This document shows positions 41,231 through 50,328 of a DNA stretch of 64,000 nt, piece after piece (the stretch's first letter is position 1; each line of letters begins with the position of its first letter). The notes beneath the pieces are model-generated. The model made no database searches. It saw nothing but the letters and a program-made list of their open reading frames with translations, and was not told the DNA's origin. The translations under genes were made by a program, and so were the position numbers. The stretch is taken from assembly GCF_014648355.1 (NCBI RefSeq), contig NZ_BMQY01000006.1, positions 53,688 through 117,687 of the forward strand, given 5' to 3'. The stretch comes from Couchioplanes azureus (lineage in GTDB: Bacteria; Actinomycetota; Actinomycetes; Mycobacteriales; Micromonosporaceae).

Positions 41231-42337
41231 GTGTCCGATTTCAAGCCGGGCCTGGAGGGCGTCGTCGCCTTCGAGACCGAGATCGCCGAGCCCGACAAGG
41301 ACGGCGGCTCCCTGCGCTACCGGGGAGTCGACATCGAGGACCTGATCGGCCAGGTGTCCTTCGGCAGCGTCTGGGCGCTGCTGGTGGACGGCCGGTTCGG
41401 GCCCGGGCTGCCGCCCGCCGAGCCGTTCCCGGTGCCGGTGCACTCCGGTGACATCCGGGTCGACGTGCAGTCCGCGGTCGCGATGCTGGCGCCGTACTGG
41501 GGGCTCTCCCAGCTCCTCGACATCGACGACGACCAGGTCCGCACCGACCTGGCGCGGGTGTCGGTGACCGCACTGTCGTTCGTGGCGCAGGCCGCGCGCG
41601 GGCTGGGGCTGCCGGCCGTGCCGCAGAAGGACATCGACAAGGCGCAGACGATCGTCGAGCGGTTCATGAAGCGCTGGCGGGGCGAGCCGGACCCCCGGCA
41701 CGTCAAGGCGGTCGACGCGTACTTCATCTCCGCCGCCGAGCACGGGCTCAACGCCTCCACCTTCACCGCCCGGATCGTCGCGTCCACCGGCGCGGACGCC
41801 GCCGCCTGCATCTCCTCCGGCATCGGCGCCCTCTCCGGGCCGCTGCACGGCGGCGCGCCCTCGCGCGTGCTGCACATGATCGAGGCGGTCGAGCGCAGCG
41901 GCGACGCCGAGGGATACGTCCGGGGCGTCCTCGACCGCGGTGAGCGCCTGATGGGCTTCGGCCACCGCGTCTACCGCGCCGAGGACCCGCGTGCGCGCGT
42001 GCTGCGGCGCACGGCCCAGGAGCTGGGCGCGCCCCGCTTCGAGGTGGCCGAGGCGCTGGAACGCGCCGCCCTCGCCGAGCTGCAGGCGCGCAAGCCCGAC
42101 CGCATCCTGGCGACCAACGTGGAGTTCTGGTCCGCGGTCGTGCTGGACTTCGCCGAGGTCCCGGCGCACATGTTCACCTCCATGTTCACCTGCGCCCGGG
42201 TGGCCGGCTGGAGCGCGCACATCCTCGAGCAGAAGAAGCTCGGCCGCATCGTGCGGCCCAGCGCGCGCTACGTGGGACCGCCCGCCCGCAAGCCCCAGGA
42301 CGTGGAGGGCTGGGAGTCGGTCCCGCATAATCTGTAA
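41231..42337 (+). CDS. Citrate synthase 2
   Basis: 368 residues. GTG at 41231 has AGGAGG upstream. Catalytic parts: ISAAEHGLNASTFTAR and GALSGPLHGGAPSRVLHMIEAV carry the active-site His residues, MGFGHRVYRAEDPRARVLRR binds substrate, and ILATNVEFWSAVVLDFAEVPAHMFTSMFTCARVAGWSAH is the C-terminal signature with Asp. It condenses acetyl-CoA (or propionyl-CoA, as a methylcitrate synthase) with oxaloacetate. Actinobacteria usually have more than one such enzyme, so the acyl donor is not certain. It lies 31 bp upstream of serC. Confidence 0.93.
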   Translation: MSDFKPGLEGVVAFETEIAEPDKDGGSLRYRGVDIEDLIGQVSFGSVWALLVDGRFGPGLPPAEPFPVPVHSGDIRVDVQSAVAMLAPYWGLSQLLDIDDDQVRTDLARVSVTALSFVAQAARGLGLPAVPQKDIDKAQTIVERFMKRWRGEPDPRHVKAVDAYFISAAEHGLNASTFTARIVASTGADAAACISSGIGALSGPLHGGAPSRVLHMIEAVERSGDAEGYVRGVLDRGERLMGFGHRVYRAEDPRARVLRRTAQELGAPRFEVAEALERAALAELQARKPDRILATNVEFWSAVVLDFAEVPAHMFTSMFTCARVAGWSAHILEQKKLGRIVRPSARYVGPPARKPQDVEGWESVPHNL

Positions 42338-42368
42338 TGGCTTCGCCACCGAGGAGAAGGACCCCCCG

Positions 42369-43490
42369 TTGACTGATCCGATCCGCATCCCCGACGACCT
42401 CAAGCCCGTCGACGGCCGCTTCGGTTCCGGGCCGAGCAAGGTGCGTCCGGAGGGCGTCGACGCGCTCGCCCGGGTGTCCAGGACCCTCCTCGGCACGTCG
42501 CACCGGCAGCAGGCGGTGAAGCGGCAGGTGGCCCGCCTCCGCAACGGGATCGGCGAGTTCTTCTCCCTTCCGGAGGGGTACGAGGTGGTCATCAGCAACG
42601 GTGGCACCAGCGCCTTCTGGGAGACCGCCACCTTCGGGCTGATCCGCGACAAGGCCCAGTTCGCCGAGTTCGGCGAGTTCGGCGCCAAGTTCGCCAAGGC
42701 GGTCGCCGACGCGCCGTTCCTGGCCGAGCCGACCGTCCACCGGGCCCCGGGGGGCAGCGCGGCCTACCTGAGCGCCGAGCCGGGCGTCGACGCCTACGCG
42801 AGCGTCCACAACGAGACGTCGACCGGCGTCGCCGTGCCGGTCAAGCGGGTCGCGGGCGCCGACCCGGGCGCGCTGCTGCTGACCGACGCCACCTCGGGCG
42901 GCGGCAGCCTGGACGTCGACCTGACCGAGACCGACGTCTACTACCTGGCGCCGCAGAAGGCGTTCGGCTCCGACGGCGGACTCTGGATCGCGCTGATGTC
43001 ACCGGCGGCGATCGAGCGGGCGCACGAGATCAAGGCGTCGGGACGCTACATCCCGCAGTTCCTCGACCTCGTCACCGCCGTCGAGCAGTCCCGGCTCGAC
43101 CAGACGTACAACACCCCGGCGCTGGCCACGGTCTTCCTCGCCGCCGAGCAGATCGACTGGATGAACGCGCAGGGCGGGCTGGGCTGGGCCACCAAGCGCA
43201 GCGCCGAGAGCGCGGCGGCCATCTACGGCTGGGCGGACCGCTCCGACGTGGCCTCGCCGTTCGTCACCGACCCGGCGCTGCGCTCCCAGGCGGTCGCCAC
43301 GATCGACTTCGTCGAGGGCGTGGACGCCGCCACGATCGCCAAGGTGCTGCGGGCGAACGGCATCGTGGACACCGAGCCGTACCGCAAGCTGGGCCGCAAC
43401 CAGCTGCGGGTGGCGCTCTACCCCACCGTCGACCCGGCGGACGTGGAGGCGCTCACCCGCTGCATCGACTTCGTCGTCAGCCGGCTGTGA
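42369..43490 (+). CDS. serC: Phosphoserine aminotransferase
   Basis: 373 residues, the actinobacterial type of this PLP enzyme of serine synthesis. Start with a TTG at 42369 after GGAGAAGGA. GRFGSGPSKVRPEGVDAL, GTSHRQQAVKRQV, SNGGTSAFWETATFGLI, VHNETSTGV, LLLTDATSGGGSLDVDL, and the Schiff-base Lys in YYLAPQKAFGSDGGLWIA are all seen. C-terminal YRKLGRNQLRVALYP holds the substrate-binding Arg. The end overlaps the convergent acetyltransferase gene by 14 bp. Confidence 0.95.
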   Translation: MTDPIRIPDDLKPVDGRFGSGPSKVRPEGVDALARVSRTLLGTSHRQQAVKRQVARLRNGIGEFFSLPEGYEVVISNGGTSAFWETATFGLIRDKAQFAEFGEFGAKFAKAVADAPFLAEPTVHRAPGGSAAYLSAEPGVDAYASVHNETSTGVAVPVKRVAGADPGALLLTDATSGGGSLDVDLTETDVYYLAPQKAFGSDGGLWIALMSPAAIERAHEIKASGRYIPQFLDLVTAVEQSRLDQTYNTPALATVFLAAEQIDWMNAQGGLGWATKRSAESAAAIYGWADRSDVASPFVTDPALRSQAVATIDFVEGVDAATIAKVLRANGIVDTEPYRKLGRNQLRVALYPTVDPADVEALTRCIDFVVSRL

Positions 43491-43923
43491 CCTTACGGGC
43501 CATGACGATCTCCCCGTCGTCGATCTCGCCGGTCTCGGCGAAGCCCGCGGAGAGGTAGAGCGCGCGGGCCCGGTCGTTGGACGGCACGAAGCTGAGCCGT
43601 ACGGTATGGGCCCCGTGCTCGCTCGCCGCGAAGGCGACGGCGGCCTCGAGCGCCTGCCGGCCCAGCCCGCGGCCCTGGAACCGGTGGTCGATCATGAGGC
43701 GGACGAGGACGTGCTCGCCGGGGGTGTCGCCCGGATGCAGCAGCACGAAGCCGACCAGCTCACCGTCCGCATAGACGGCGCGCGGTTCGGCCTGCGGATA
43801 GATGTGGGTCTCGGCGATGCCGACGACGTTCGGCGCCACGAAGCCGGACTGGTCGGGAGCGACCTCCAGCTTGATGACGGCGCGGAAGTCGTCCTTGGTC
43901 ACCGGGCGGAGTTCGACGGTCAT
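43477..43923 (-). CDS. GNAT-family N-acetyltransferase
   Basis: 148 residues. The acetyl-CoA loop is RFQGRGLGRQALEAAVAFA, with VRLSFVPSNDRARALYLSAGF later, typical of GNAT enzymes of the PaiA/SpeG-like set. The start MTVELRPVTKDDFRAVIKLEV is a standard GNAT opening. Substrate unknown; polyamine-type acceptors are possible but unproved. Its 3' end overlaps serC. Confidence 0.87.
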   Translation of the reverse strand: MTVELRPVTKDDFRAVIKLEVAPDQSGFVAPNVVGIAETHIYPQAEPRAVYADGELVGFVLLHPGDTPGEHVLVRLMIDHRFQGRGLGRQALEAAVAFAASEHGAHTVRLSFVPSNDRARALYLSAGFAETGEIDDGEIVMARKVTAG

Positions 43924-44109
43924 GCCGCCTTTCTAGGACCGCGCACCGCGCCCCGGCAAGGCGTTATCCGCTGAAGATCATCTTTGCTGGTCAATGACTT
44001 CGACGGCGTGGCATACCACCATTGGGTGACCAAGGCGCGTACCGTGTTCCGAAACGCGCCCGGGTGGCTGACTCTCGGGAACAGGCCAGCGACGGGACGG
44101 AGGCAACGC

Positions 44110-45195
44110 ATGCGGCCGGTACGCTTCGTCGCCCTCTCCGAGGACGGTCAGGCCCTGGTGCTCGCCGACGAGGTCGGCCGGCTCCTGGCACTCCCCATCG
44201 ACGAGCGGGTCAGCGGCGCCCTGCACCACGAGGGCGGCGGCGCCGGCACGGTCGCTACGACCGGCACGGCGCTGGCCGTGCCGGGCGAGTCCATGGCGAC
44301 GCTGTCCCCGCGCGACATCCAGGCACGGATCCGCTCGGGCGAGTCCGCCGAGGACGTCGCGCGCGTCGCGGGCGTGCCGGTCGACCGGGTCCTGCGCTAC
44401 GCCGGACCGGTGCTGCAGGAGCGGGCCATGCTCGCCCAGCACGCCCGCCGCACCCGGCTCAAGACCTCGGACTCCGGCGCCCCGCTGGCCGAGGTGGTCG
44501 ACAGCCGGCTCGCCCAGCACGGCATCGACACAGAGAAGATCTCCTGGGACGCGTTCCGCCGCGACGACGGCACCTGGCGCATCATCGCCACCTGGCCGTC
44601 CGGCAAGGCCACCGCGCAGGCGGTCTGGGACCTGGACAAGGGTCGCCAGGTGGTCGCGCCGCACGACGACATGGCGCAGTATCTGTGCGCCGAGCGGCCG
44701 ACCCAGATCCTCGGTCAGGAGCCCGCCCCCGAACGCGGCGGCCACGAGCGCGGCGGCCACGGCCTGCCCGGCCCCGCCCGGACGGCGGAGCCCGGTCGTG
44801 GCGGTCGAGGCCTGCCGGCGACGGACGCGCCCCGCCCGGTCCGCGACCCGATCCGGGCCGGACGCGACGCCCTGCTGGCCTCCCTCGACCGCCCGCTGGG
44901 CGGCGACCGTTCCGGCCGCGGCCTCGAGCCGGCCGCACCGGAGACCCGCCGCCCGGTCGCCGGCGGCGCCGCGGCGCTGCTCGGCGGCGGCGCCGGCTCG
45001 GCCTTCGACGACGACGCGGACCTGCCCAAGGAGGTCCCGGCGGTGCCCAGCCTGGCCGTCCTCCGGCCGCGCCGCACCGTCGGCGCCCAGACCGGCGAGT
45101 CCGAGGCGGAGGAGCCGGCGAAGCCGCGCAAGCGCCTGCCGAGCTGGGACGACGTGCTGTTCGGCGGCGGCCCGGCCGCCCGCGAGAGCTCCTGA
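44110..45195 (+). CDS. sepH: Septation protein SepH
   Basis: 361 residues. The N-terminal ~200 residues match the conserved DUF3071 region of SepH, the actinobacterial protein that promotes FtsZ assembly during septation: MRPVRFVALSEDGQALVLADEVGRL, LSPRDIQARIRSGESAEDVARVAGVPVDRVLRYAGPVLQERAM, and WRIIATWPSGKATAQAVWDLDKGRQVVAPHDDMAQYL. The C-terminal half is disordered and ends in a short conserved segment (KPRKRLPSWDDVLFG). ATG at 44110 follows GGAGG. Gene order and length agree with SepH in other actinomycetes. Confidence 0.93.
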   Translation: MRPVRFVALSEDGQALVLADEVGRLLALPIDERVSGALHHEGGGAGTVATTGTALAVPGESMATLSPRDIQARIRSGESAEDVARVAGVPVDRVLRYAGPVLQERAMLAQHARRTRLKTSDSGAPLAEVVDSRLAQHGIDTEKISWDAFRRDDGTWRIIATWPSGKATAQAVWDLDKGRQVVAPHDDMAQYLCAERPTQILGQEPAPERGGHERGGHGLPGPARTAEPGRGGRGLPATDAPRPVRDPIRAGRDALLASLDRPLGGDRSGRGLEPAAPETRRPVAGGAAALLGGGAGSAFDDDADLPKEVPAVPSLAVLRPRRTVGAQTGESEAEEPAKPRKRLPSWDDVLFGGGPAARESS

Positions 45196-45250
45196 GCCAT
45201 CGATCCGGCTGCCGGATCCCGCTGCCGGGTCCGCGGCGAGGGGTCGTGCG

Positions 45251-45730
45251 CTACCAGGTCCGCAGGGTGGTATAGGCGCCGTCCGGCTCCACGCGCACCA
45301 ACGCGATCTCGCCGAGCGTCCACGAAGGCCCGGCATAGGCGTCGAGCGTCTTCCGCACGGCGTCGTCGTGCGCGTACATCACGGTCAGATGCGGGGTGAA
45401 CGGACGGCTGTCCGGTGACAGCCCGACGCGCCGCGCGGCCGCCCGGATGTCCTCGCTGAGGTCGCCCAGCTCACCTTCGACTCCGGCCCAGGTCACCCGG
45501 CCGGCGAAGTCGCCGCCACCCCGCAGGCGGAGCTCACGCCCGCGGGGCACGCTCACCATGCCGAGGGCGTCCTCCAGCGCGGGCCGGCACTCCTCGGCGA
45601 CCTCGCCGAGGAAAGCGAGCGTCACGTGCCATTTCTCCACCGCCGTCAGGCGTTGCCGGCTCGGCCCGAGTCGCTGCCGCAGGTCCTTGCGCACATGGTC
45701 CGGGGGATAGATCGCCACGAAAAGCCGCAC
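45251..45730 (-). CDS. thpR: RNA 2',3'-cyclic phosphodiesterase (ThpR/LigT family)
   Basis: 159 residues with both HxT motifs of the 2H phosphoesterase family: KWHVTLAFLG and FTPHLTVMY. It opens 2',3'-cyclic phosphates, and can ligate tRNA halves in vitro. A small inverted repeat (GATCCGGC-T-GCCGGATC, 45202-45218) between its stop and that of sepH may terminate both. It is separated by 9 bp from the gene ahead on the same strand. Confidence 0.9.
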   Translation of the reverse strand: MRLFVAIYPPDHVRKDLRQRLGPSRQRLTAVEKWHVTLAFLGEVAEECRPALEDALGMVSVPRGRELRLRGGGDFAGRVTWAGVEGELGDLSEDIRAAARRVGLSPDSRPFTPHLTVMYAHDDAVRKTLDAYAGPSWTLGEIALVRVEPDGAYTTLRTW

Positions 45731-45739
45731 GCGGTGACC

Positions 45740-46189
45740 CTAGCGGAGGCGCACCCCGGCGGCGTGCAGCTCCTCCTCCACCCGCAGCCGCTCCAGGTCG
45801 CGGTCCATCCCGTCGAGCGCGGTCAGGTGGTGCGGCAGGCCGAGGGCCTCGCTGGCCAGGGAGAGCCGGTGATCGTACGCCCGCACCACCGCGGCCAGCC
45901 AGGCGGCGGACTCGACGGTGGGACCACCGCGCCGTTGCCGGCCCAGGCGCCGCAGATCGGCGGCGAGTTCCTCGACCCCCGGGCCGGGCACCGGCGGCGC
46001 CGCGAACGCGCCCCCGGCACCGAGCCGGCGGTCGAGCCGGCGCAGGGCCCGATTCCGCTGCCGCTCGCGCCGGGTCCACAGGCGACGCCCGGGCAGCCCG
46101 TCCGCGCACGCCACGACGGCGACGGCACAGGGAAGGGACAGCAACGCCAGGAGCGCCGCCACGACGACAATCATGTGCGAGATGCTCAC
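45740..46189 (-). CDS. Single-span membrane protein, conserved in actinobacteria
   Basis: 149 residues: one N-terminal membrane helix (MIVVVAALLALLSLPCAVAVVAC) followed by an Arg-rich helical cytoplasmic part (RRERQRNRALRRLDRRLG; VESAAWLAAVVRAYDHRLSLASEALGLPHHLTALDGMDRDLERLRVEEEL). I know no function for it. Its start lies 9-10 bp from the thpR gene on the same strand, so they are probably cotranscribed. Confidence 0.7.
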   Translation of the reverse strand: MSISHMIVVVAALLALLSLPCAVAVVACADGLPGRRLWTRRERQRNRALRRLDRRLGAGGAFAAPPVPGPGVEELAADLRRLGRQRRGGPTVESAAWLAAVVRAYDHRLSLASEALGLPHHLTALDGMDRDLERLRVEEELHAAGVRLR

Positions 46190-46337
46190 GGGATGACGCT
46201 AGGCCGTCGCGGACCGCCACCGAGAGGGCCGTTCGGATGACTCGGTCTGCCAGCTTCGCCCGGCACGGCACGACCTTGCCCAACACACCGCCGACCCCCT
46301 GCGGGCCTGCTCCGGGGTCTGCGCCCGCCTCGCGCGG

Positions 46338-47672
46338 TCAGCCGATCCGGCGGTCCCGGCCGGCGAGGTAACCGGCGACCATCTGCGGCACCATGAGGGC
46401 CGCCATGAGCGCGAGCGGCAGCCGCCAGCTTCCGCTGTGCTGGTAGAGCGCGCCCACGACGATGGGTCCGGGGATCGACAGCAGATAGCCGGCGCTCTGC
46501 GCGAAGGCGGACAGCCGCGCCACGACGGCGGCGTCCCGCCCGCGCAGCGCGATCATCGTCAGCGCCAGCGGGAACGCGCAGTTGGAGATGCCCAGCAGGG
46601 TCGTCCACACCCAGGGTGCCGCGGCGGGCGCGACGCACAGCCCGGCGAACCCGGCCAGGCCGAAGAGCCCCAGGCCGACGGCGACCCCGCTCTGGCGCGG
46701 CAGCCGGCCCGCCACCGCGGAGAGCCCGAACGACAACGGCACCCCGAGCAGCGCGATCACCGCGAACAACAGGCCCGCGGTGCTCGCCGACAGACCCGCG
46801 TCCCGGAAGACCTGGGGCAGCCAGCCCATGATCACGTACGCGGCGGTGGACTGCAGCCCGAAGAAGACGGCCAGCGCCCAGGCCACGGGCTCACGCCACA
46901 GATTCGGCGCGGGCCGGACAGGCCGTCCAGCCGCGGCAGTGTCCCGCTTGGAGCCCGGAGTCTCCGCTTTGCCCGGACGTACGGCGGTGCGGTTGCGCGC
47001 GAGGCGGACCCACAGGGGCAGGGCCAGCGCGGCCGCCACCGCCCACACGCCGAGGCCGAGCCGCCAGTCCCCGCCGAAGGCACCGGTCAGCGGCACCGTG
47101 ACCGCCGCGGCGGTGGACGCGCCGAGGTTGAGGGCGACCGAGTACAGGCCCGTCATGGCGCCCACCCGGTCGGGGAACCACTGCTTGACGACGACGGGCA
47201 GCAGCACGTTGGCCAGCGCGATCCCGGCGAAGGCCAGCGCGGTCAGGGCCAGGAAGAGGGGCGTGCCGCCGGCCCAGGGACGCACCGCGAGGCCGAGCGC
47301 CAGCGCCGTCGCACCCACTGCGACCGCTCCCGCAGTCCCCCACCTGCGGGCCAGCAGGGGCGCGGTGGAACCGATCACCGCGAAGCAGAGCGCCGGCACG
47401 GAGGTGAGCAGACCGGCGACCGTGGCGCTCATGCCGAAGCTCTCGCGCACCTCGGCGAGAACCGGCCCCAGGCTGGCCACGGCCGGCCGCAGGTTGATCG
47501 CCGCGAGCACCAGCGCGGCCACGGCCAGGCCCCGGCCGCGCACGGCGAAGAGGCCACCGCCCCGGCCGCCCGAGCCACCCGTGGCGGAACCGCCCGGCCC
47601 GCCCGTAGCAGGGGCGTCCGCAACCGCAGTCCCGGCAACCGCACCGCCCCCGGCAGGACCGTTTCGGATCAC
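46338..47672 (-). CDS. MFS transporter of the CynX/NimT type
   Basis: Up to 444 residues, 12 membrane segments. The helix-1 marker LVLAAINLRPAVASLGPVLAEVRESFGMS, then the loop PLLARRWG, VLLPVVVKQWFPDRVGAMTGLYSVALNLGAS, and the second half AYVIMGWLPQVFRDAGLSASTAGLLF are typical of CynX (cyanate) and NimT (2-nitroimidazole) transporters. The first ~40 residues are Gly/Ala-rich and may not be translated; GTG at 47672 is the upstream limit, and GTG at 47543 (VRGRGLAV) an alternative. A GntR regulator is divergent 70 bp away and is likely its controller. Confidence 0.87.
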   Translation of the reverse strand: MIRNGPAGGGAVAGTAVADAPATGGPGGSATGGSGGRGGGLFAVRGRGLAVAALVLAAINLRPAVASLGPVLAEVRESFGMSATVAGLLTSVPALCFAVIGSTAPLLARRWGTAGAVAVGATALALGLAVRPWAGGTPLFLALTALAFAGIALANVLLPVVVKQWFPDRVGAMTGLYSVALNLGASTAAAVTVPLTGAFGGDWRLGLGVWAVAAALALPLWVRLARNRTAVRPGKAETPGSKRDTAAAGRPVRPAPNLWREPVAWALAVFFGLQSTAAYVIMGWLPQVFRDAGLSASTAGLLFAVIALLGVPLSFGLSAVAGRLPRQSGVAVGLGLFGLAGFAGLCVAPAAAPWVWTTLLGISNCAFPLALTMIALRGRDAAVVARLSAFAQSAGYLLSIPGPIVVGALYQHSGSWRLPLALMAALMVPQMVAGYLAGRDRRIG

Positions 47673-47730
47673 GGCGCTGTCGCTGGTGACAGGGGAACGT
47701 CCGGTGCTGTCAACGTCATGGGACCGATCA

Positions 47731-47736
47731 TAGAAT
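47731..47736 (+). promoter_or_regulatory. -10 element giving a leaderless GntR transcript
   Basis: TAGAAT stands 6 bp before the ATG at 47743, and CTGTCA (47707-47712) 18 bp further up fits a -35. Transcription would begin on the start codon. Two direct copies of CATGGGA (47718-47724 and 47738-47744), 20 bp apart, straddle the -10 and could be regulator half-sites. Confidence 0.55.
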
Positions 47737-47742
47737 CATGGG

Positions 47743-48417
47743 ATGAATCTGGGTCCGGTCCCGAGAGCGGAATCACTGTCCGGCCGCGTGATCGCCGAGC
47801 TGCGCCACCAGATCACCTCGGGCGCGTGGCCGGTCGGCCACCGCATCCCCACCGAGCCGGAGCTCGTCACCCAGCTCGGCGTGGCCCGCAACACCGTCCG
47901 CGAGGCGGTACGCGCCCTCGCCCACAACGGGCTGCTGGACATCCGGCAGGGCTCGGGCACCTACGTCGTGGCCACCAGCGAGCTGGCCGGCGTCATGCAA
48001 CGCCGGTTCGCCACCGCCGACCCGGCCCACGTACGGGAGCTGCGCGGCACCCTCGAGGCGGCCGCCGCGGCCTTCGCGGCCCGCCGGCGTACCGATGACG
48101 ACCTCGACCGCCTGGAGGCCCTCTACGCCCGGCGGGAGCAGGCCTGGACCACGGGTGAGCGGGACGCCTTCGTCGACGCCGACGTGGCGTTCCACCAGGC
48201 CGTGGTGGCGGCCTCGCACAACGAGGTGCTGGTCGCGCTCTACGCCGACCTGGGCCAGGTGATCAGGGAGTCACTGCGCGGCCATTTCGGCGCCTCGCTG
48301 AGCCAGGACGAGTACAAGGAGCATCACACCCTCCTGGAGGCGATCCGCGCCGGAGACGCCGCGGTCGCCACCGCGGAAGCCGCCTCGTACACGTCATCCT
48401 GCGAGACCGCCCACTAG
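47743..48417 (+). CDS. GntR-family regulator (FadR subfamily)
   Basis: 224 residues. The wHTH ELRHQITSGAWPVGHRIPTEPELVTQLGVARNTVREAVRALAHNGLLDIRQGSGTYV is textbook GntR. The C-terminal FCD domain is all-helical with metal/ligand-binding residues: VRELRGTLEAAAAAFAARR, DADVAFHQAVVAASHNEVLV and YKEHHTLLEAIRAGD. It probably controls the divergent CynX/NimT-type transporter and itself, in response to a carboxylate ligand (inference). It converges with the MFS gene at 48423 with 5 bp between stops. Confidence 0.93.
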   Translation: MNLGPVPRAESLSGRVIAELRHQITSGAWPVGHRIPTEPELVTQLGVARNTVREAVRALAHNGLLDIRQGSGTYVVATSELAGVMQRRFATADPAHVRELRGTLEAAAAAFAARRRTDDDLDRLEALYARREQAWTTGERDAFVDADVAFHQAVVAASHNEVLVALYADLGQVIRESLRGHFGASLSQDEYKEHHTLLEAIRAGDAAVATAEAASYTSSCETAH

Positions 48418-48422
48418 AGCGG

Positions 48423-49730
48423 TCAGGCGGCGACGGCGGGCCGGTCCTCTTCCGCCTCCGGCGTGCGGATCAGGGTCAGCCGCGGCCGCGGGTCGGCCTG
48501 CACGCTGAGCCGGTCGCCGCTGGCCCGCAGCTGCCAGAGCAGCGCCGCGGCCGTCGCCACGAGGCAGACGATCCCGGCCGCCCAGATGCTCGACGGCACC
48601 CCGAAGTGCTCGCCCCACCAGCCGGCCAGCGAGGCACCGGCCGGCGTCGTGCCCAGGAAGACCAGGACGTACAGCGCCATGACGCGGCCCCGGTAGCGGG
48701 CGTCCACGCCCATCTGCACCCGGTGGTTGCAGGCCTGGGCCAGATAGATCGAGAAGAAGCCGGTGGGTACGAGCAGGATCATCGCGACGGCGAACGTCGG
48801 CGCGAAGCCCACCGCCACCTCGAAGACGCTGAAGGCCAGGGCCGCGCCGAGCACCCGGTACGCGCCCGGCCTGGTGCGCCGCCCGCTGCCCGCGAGCGCC
48901 CCCACGAGCGCCCCGGCCGCCAGCGCCGTGGTCAGCAGGCCGAAGGACGACGGGCCGGCGTGGAAGTGGATCTTCGCGAGGGCGGCCAGGGTGACCGGGA
49001 AGTTGAAGCCGATCATGCCGATGGCGGCCATGAGCCCGATCGGCAGCAGCAGGTCCTGCCGCTTCCAGACGTACCGGAGACCATCGACGATCTTGGCGTC
49101 GCCGGCCTTGACCGGCTTGCCCGTGCGGTAGAGGTCGGCCGGGCGCATCCGCCAGTAGCTGAACACCGGCGCGATCGCCAGCACCGTGGCGATCAGGAAC
49201 ACCGGGCCGGTGCCGAACACCGCGAGGGCGACGCCGGCCAGCGCCGGCCCGCCGATGCGCGCGGTGTTGAACGTCGCCGCGGACAGCGCCAGCGCGTTCG
49301 GCAGCAGCGGCAGCTCCACCAGCTCGGAGACGAACGCCTGCCGTACCGGGGTCTCGATCGCGCTGGCGGCACCGAGCAGCAGCGCGAAGAGGAACACGTG
49401 CCAGAGCACGACCACACCGCCGGCCACGAGGGCGGCGAAGACGATCGCGGTGACCGCGAAGATCGCGTTGGCGACGATCAGCAGCGCGCGCTTGTCGTAG
49501 CGGTCAGCGAGCTTGCCACCCCAGAGCGTCAGCAGCAGCACCGGTATGAACTGCAGGGCCGTCACCAGGCCCAGGGCGCCCGGCGAGTTGCCGGAGAGGT
49601 CGAGCACCAGCCAGTCCTGGGCGGTGAACATCATCCAGACGCCGACCAGCTTCACCAGCTGACCGGTCGCGAAGATCCGATAGTTACGAACTTGCAGGGA
49701 CCGGAACGTCGTGCTCAGCACTGCCCGCAC
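48423..49730 (-). CDS. MFS transporter (drug/small-molecule efflux type)
   Basis: 435 residues, 12 segments, similar to the MFS_3 group (LQVRNYRIFATGQLVKLVGVWMMFTAQDWLVLDL; LADRYDKRALLIVANA; SAIETPVRQAFVSELVELPLLPNALALSAATFNTARIGGPALAG; RYRGRVMALYVLVFLGTTPAGASLAGWWGEHFG). It lies 68 bp downstream of a MarR gene on the same strand, and the MarR operator would control both, so this is a probable drug-inducible efflux pair. Confidence 0.9.
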   Translation of the reverse strand: MRAVLSTTFRSLQVRNYRIFATGQLVKLVGVWMMFTAQDWLVLDLSGNSPGALGLVTALQFIPVLLLTLWGGKLADRYDKRALLIVANAIFAVTAIVFAALVAGGVVVLWHVFLFALLLGAASAIETPVRQAFVSELVELPLLPNALALSAATFNTARIGGPALAGVALAVFGTGPVFLIATVLAIAPVFSYWRMRPADLYRTGKPVKAGDAKIVDGLRYVWKRQDLLLPIGLMAAIGMIGFNFPVTLAALAKIHFHAGPSSFGLLTTALAAGALVGALAGSGRRTRPGAYRVLGAALAFSVFEVAVGFAPTFAVAMILLVPTGFFSIYLAQACNHRVQMGVDARYRGRVMALYVLVFLGTTPAGASLAGWWGEHFGVPSSIWAAGIVCLVATAAALLWQLRASGDRLSVQADPRPRLTLIRTPEAEEDRPAVAA

Positions 49731-49798
49731 TCGGCTGCGCCTCCTCCTCGGTCGTACGCGTCATCGCCATGTGACGGCAGCGACAGGAGGCGGACCGG

Positions 49799-50245
49799 TC
49801 AGGACCGGGCGACCTGCTGCAGGATCTGCGCCGCCCGTTCGAGGGTGTCGCGTTCCTCCGGGGTGAGTTGGGCCAGCTGCCTCGCCAGCCACTCGTTGCG
49901 CGCCTCCTCGAACTGCGCGTAGACGACCCGGCCCCGCTCGGTCGCCATCAGGAAGACCTGGCGGCGGTCGGTCGGGTGGGGCGTACGCGCGACGAGGCCG
50001 CGCTCCTCCAGCTTTCCGACGATCTTGGTCATCGTCGGCGGCTGCACCCGCTCCACGTCGGCCAGCTCCCGGGGCGTCAGCGGACCGGACAGCCGAAGGC
50101 TGGTCAGCGCCGAGAGCTGGCTGAACGTGAGATCCCCGATGGGCCGGGCCTGGCGCACCCGGCGGCCGAGCCGGGTGATCGCCTCGCGCAGCGAGATGGC
50201 CAGTTGCTCGGCTGACATGCGCTCCGCCACCGACCGCTCCATCAC
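49799..50245 (-). CDS. MarR-family regulator
   Basis: 148 residues. wHTH core: FSQLSALTSLRLSGPLTPRELADVERVQPPTMTKIVGKLEERGLVARTPHPTDRRQVFLMATERG, with flanking dimerisation helices. The GTG at 50245 starts 7 bp after a TAGGCT -10 on the minus strand, so the mRNA is probably leaderless; ATG at 50242 is an alternative. A perfect 26-bp palindrome covers this -10, predicting autorepression and control of the downstream efflux MFS. Confidence 0.93.
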   Translation of the reverse strand: MMERSVAERMSAEQLAISLREAITRLGRRVRQARPIGDLTFSQLSALTSLRLSGPLTPRELADVERVQPPTMTKIVGKLEERGLVARTPHPTDRRQVFLMATERGRVVYAQFEEARNEWLARQLAQLTPEERDTLERAAQILQQVARS

Positions 50246-50250
50246 GTTGA

Positions 50251-50276
50251 TTAGCCTAGCTAATGAGCTAGGCTAA
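50251..50276. promoter_or_regulatory. 26-bp perfect inverted repeat, MarR operator candidate
   Basis: TTAGCCTAGCT (50251-50261), AATG, AGCTAGGCTAA (50266-50276): 11-bp perfect arms. It overlaps the -10 (50253-50258, minus strand) and lies 6 bp from the MarR start codon. AT-rich within a >70 percent GC region, it stands out clearly. Confidence 0.85.
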
Positions 50277-50328
50277 CGACATCGAGTTCGCCTATGACCG
50301 TAGTCACCGGGCACGGTAACGCACCGGC

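Noticed and set aside
50277..50328. Purine riboswitch for the NCS2 permease
   Set aside because: This side is the 3' end of the permease gene, and the true 5' leader (51820-51930) shows no purine-riboswitch core.
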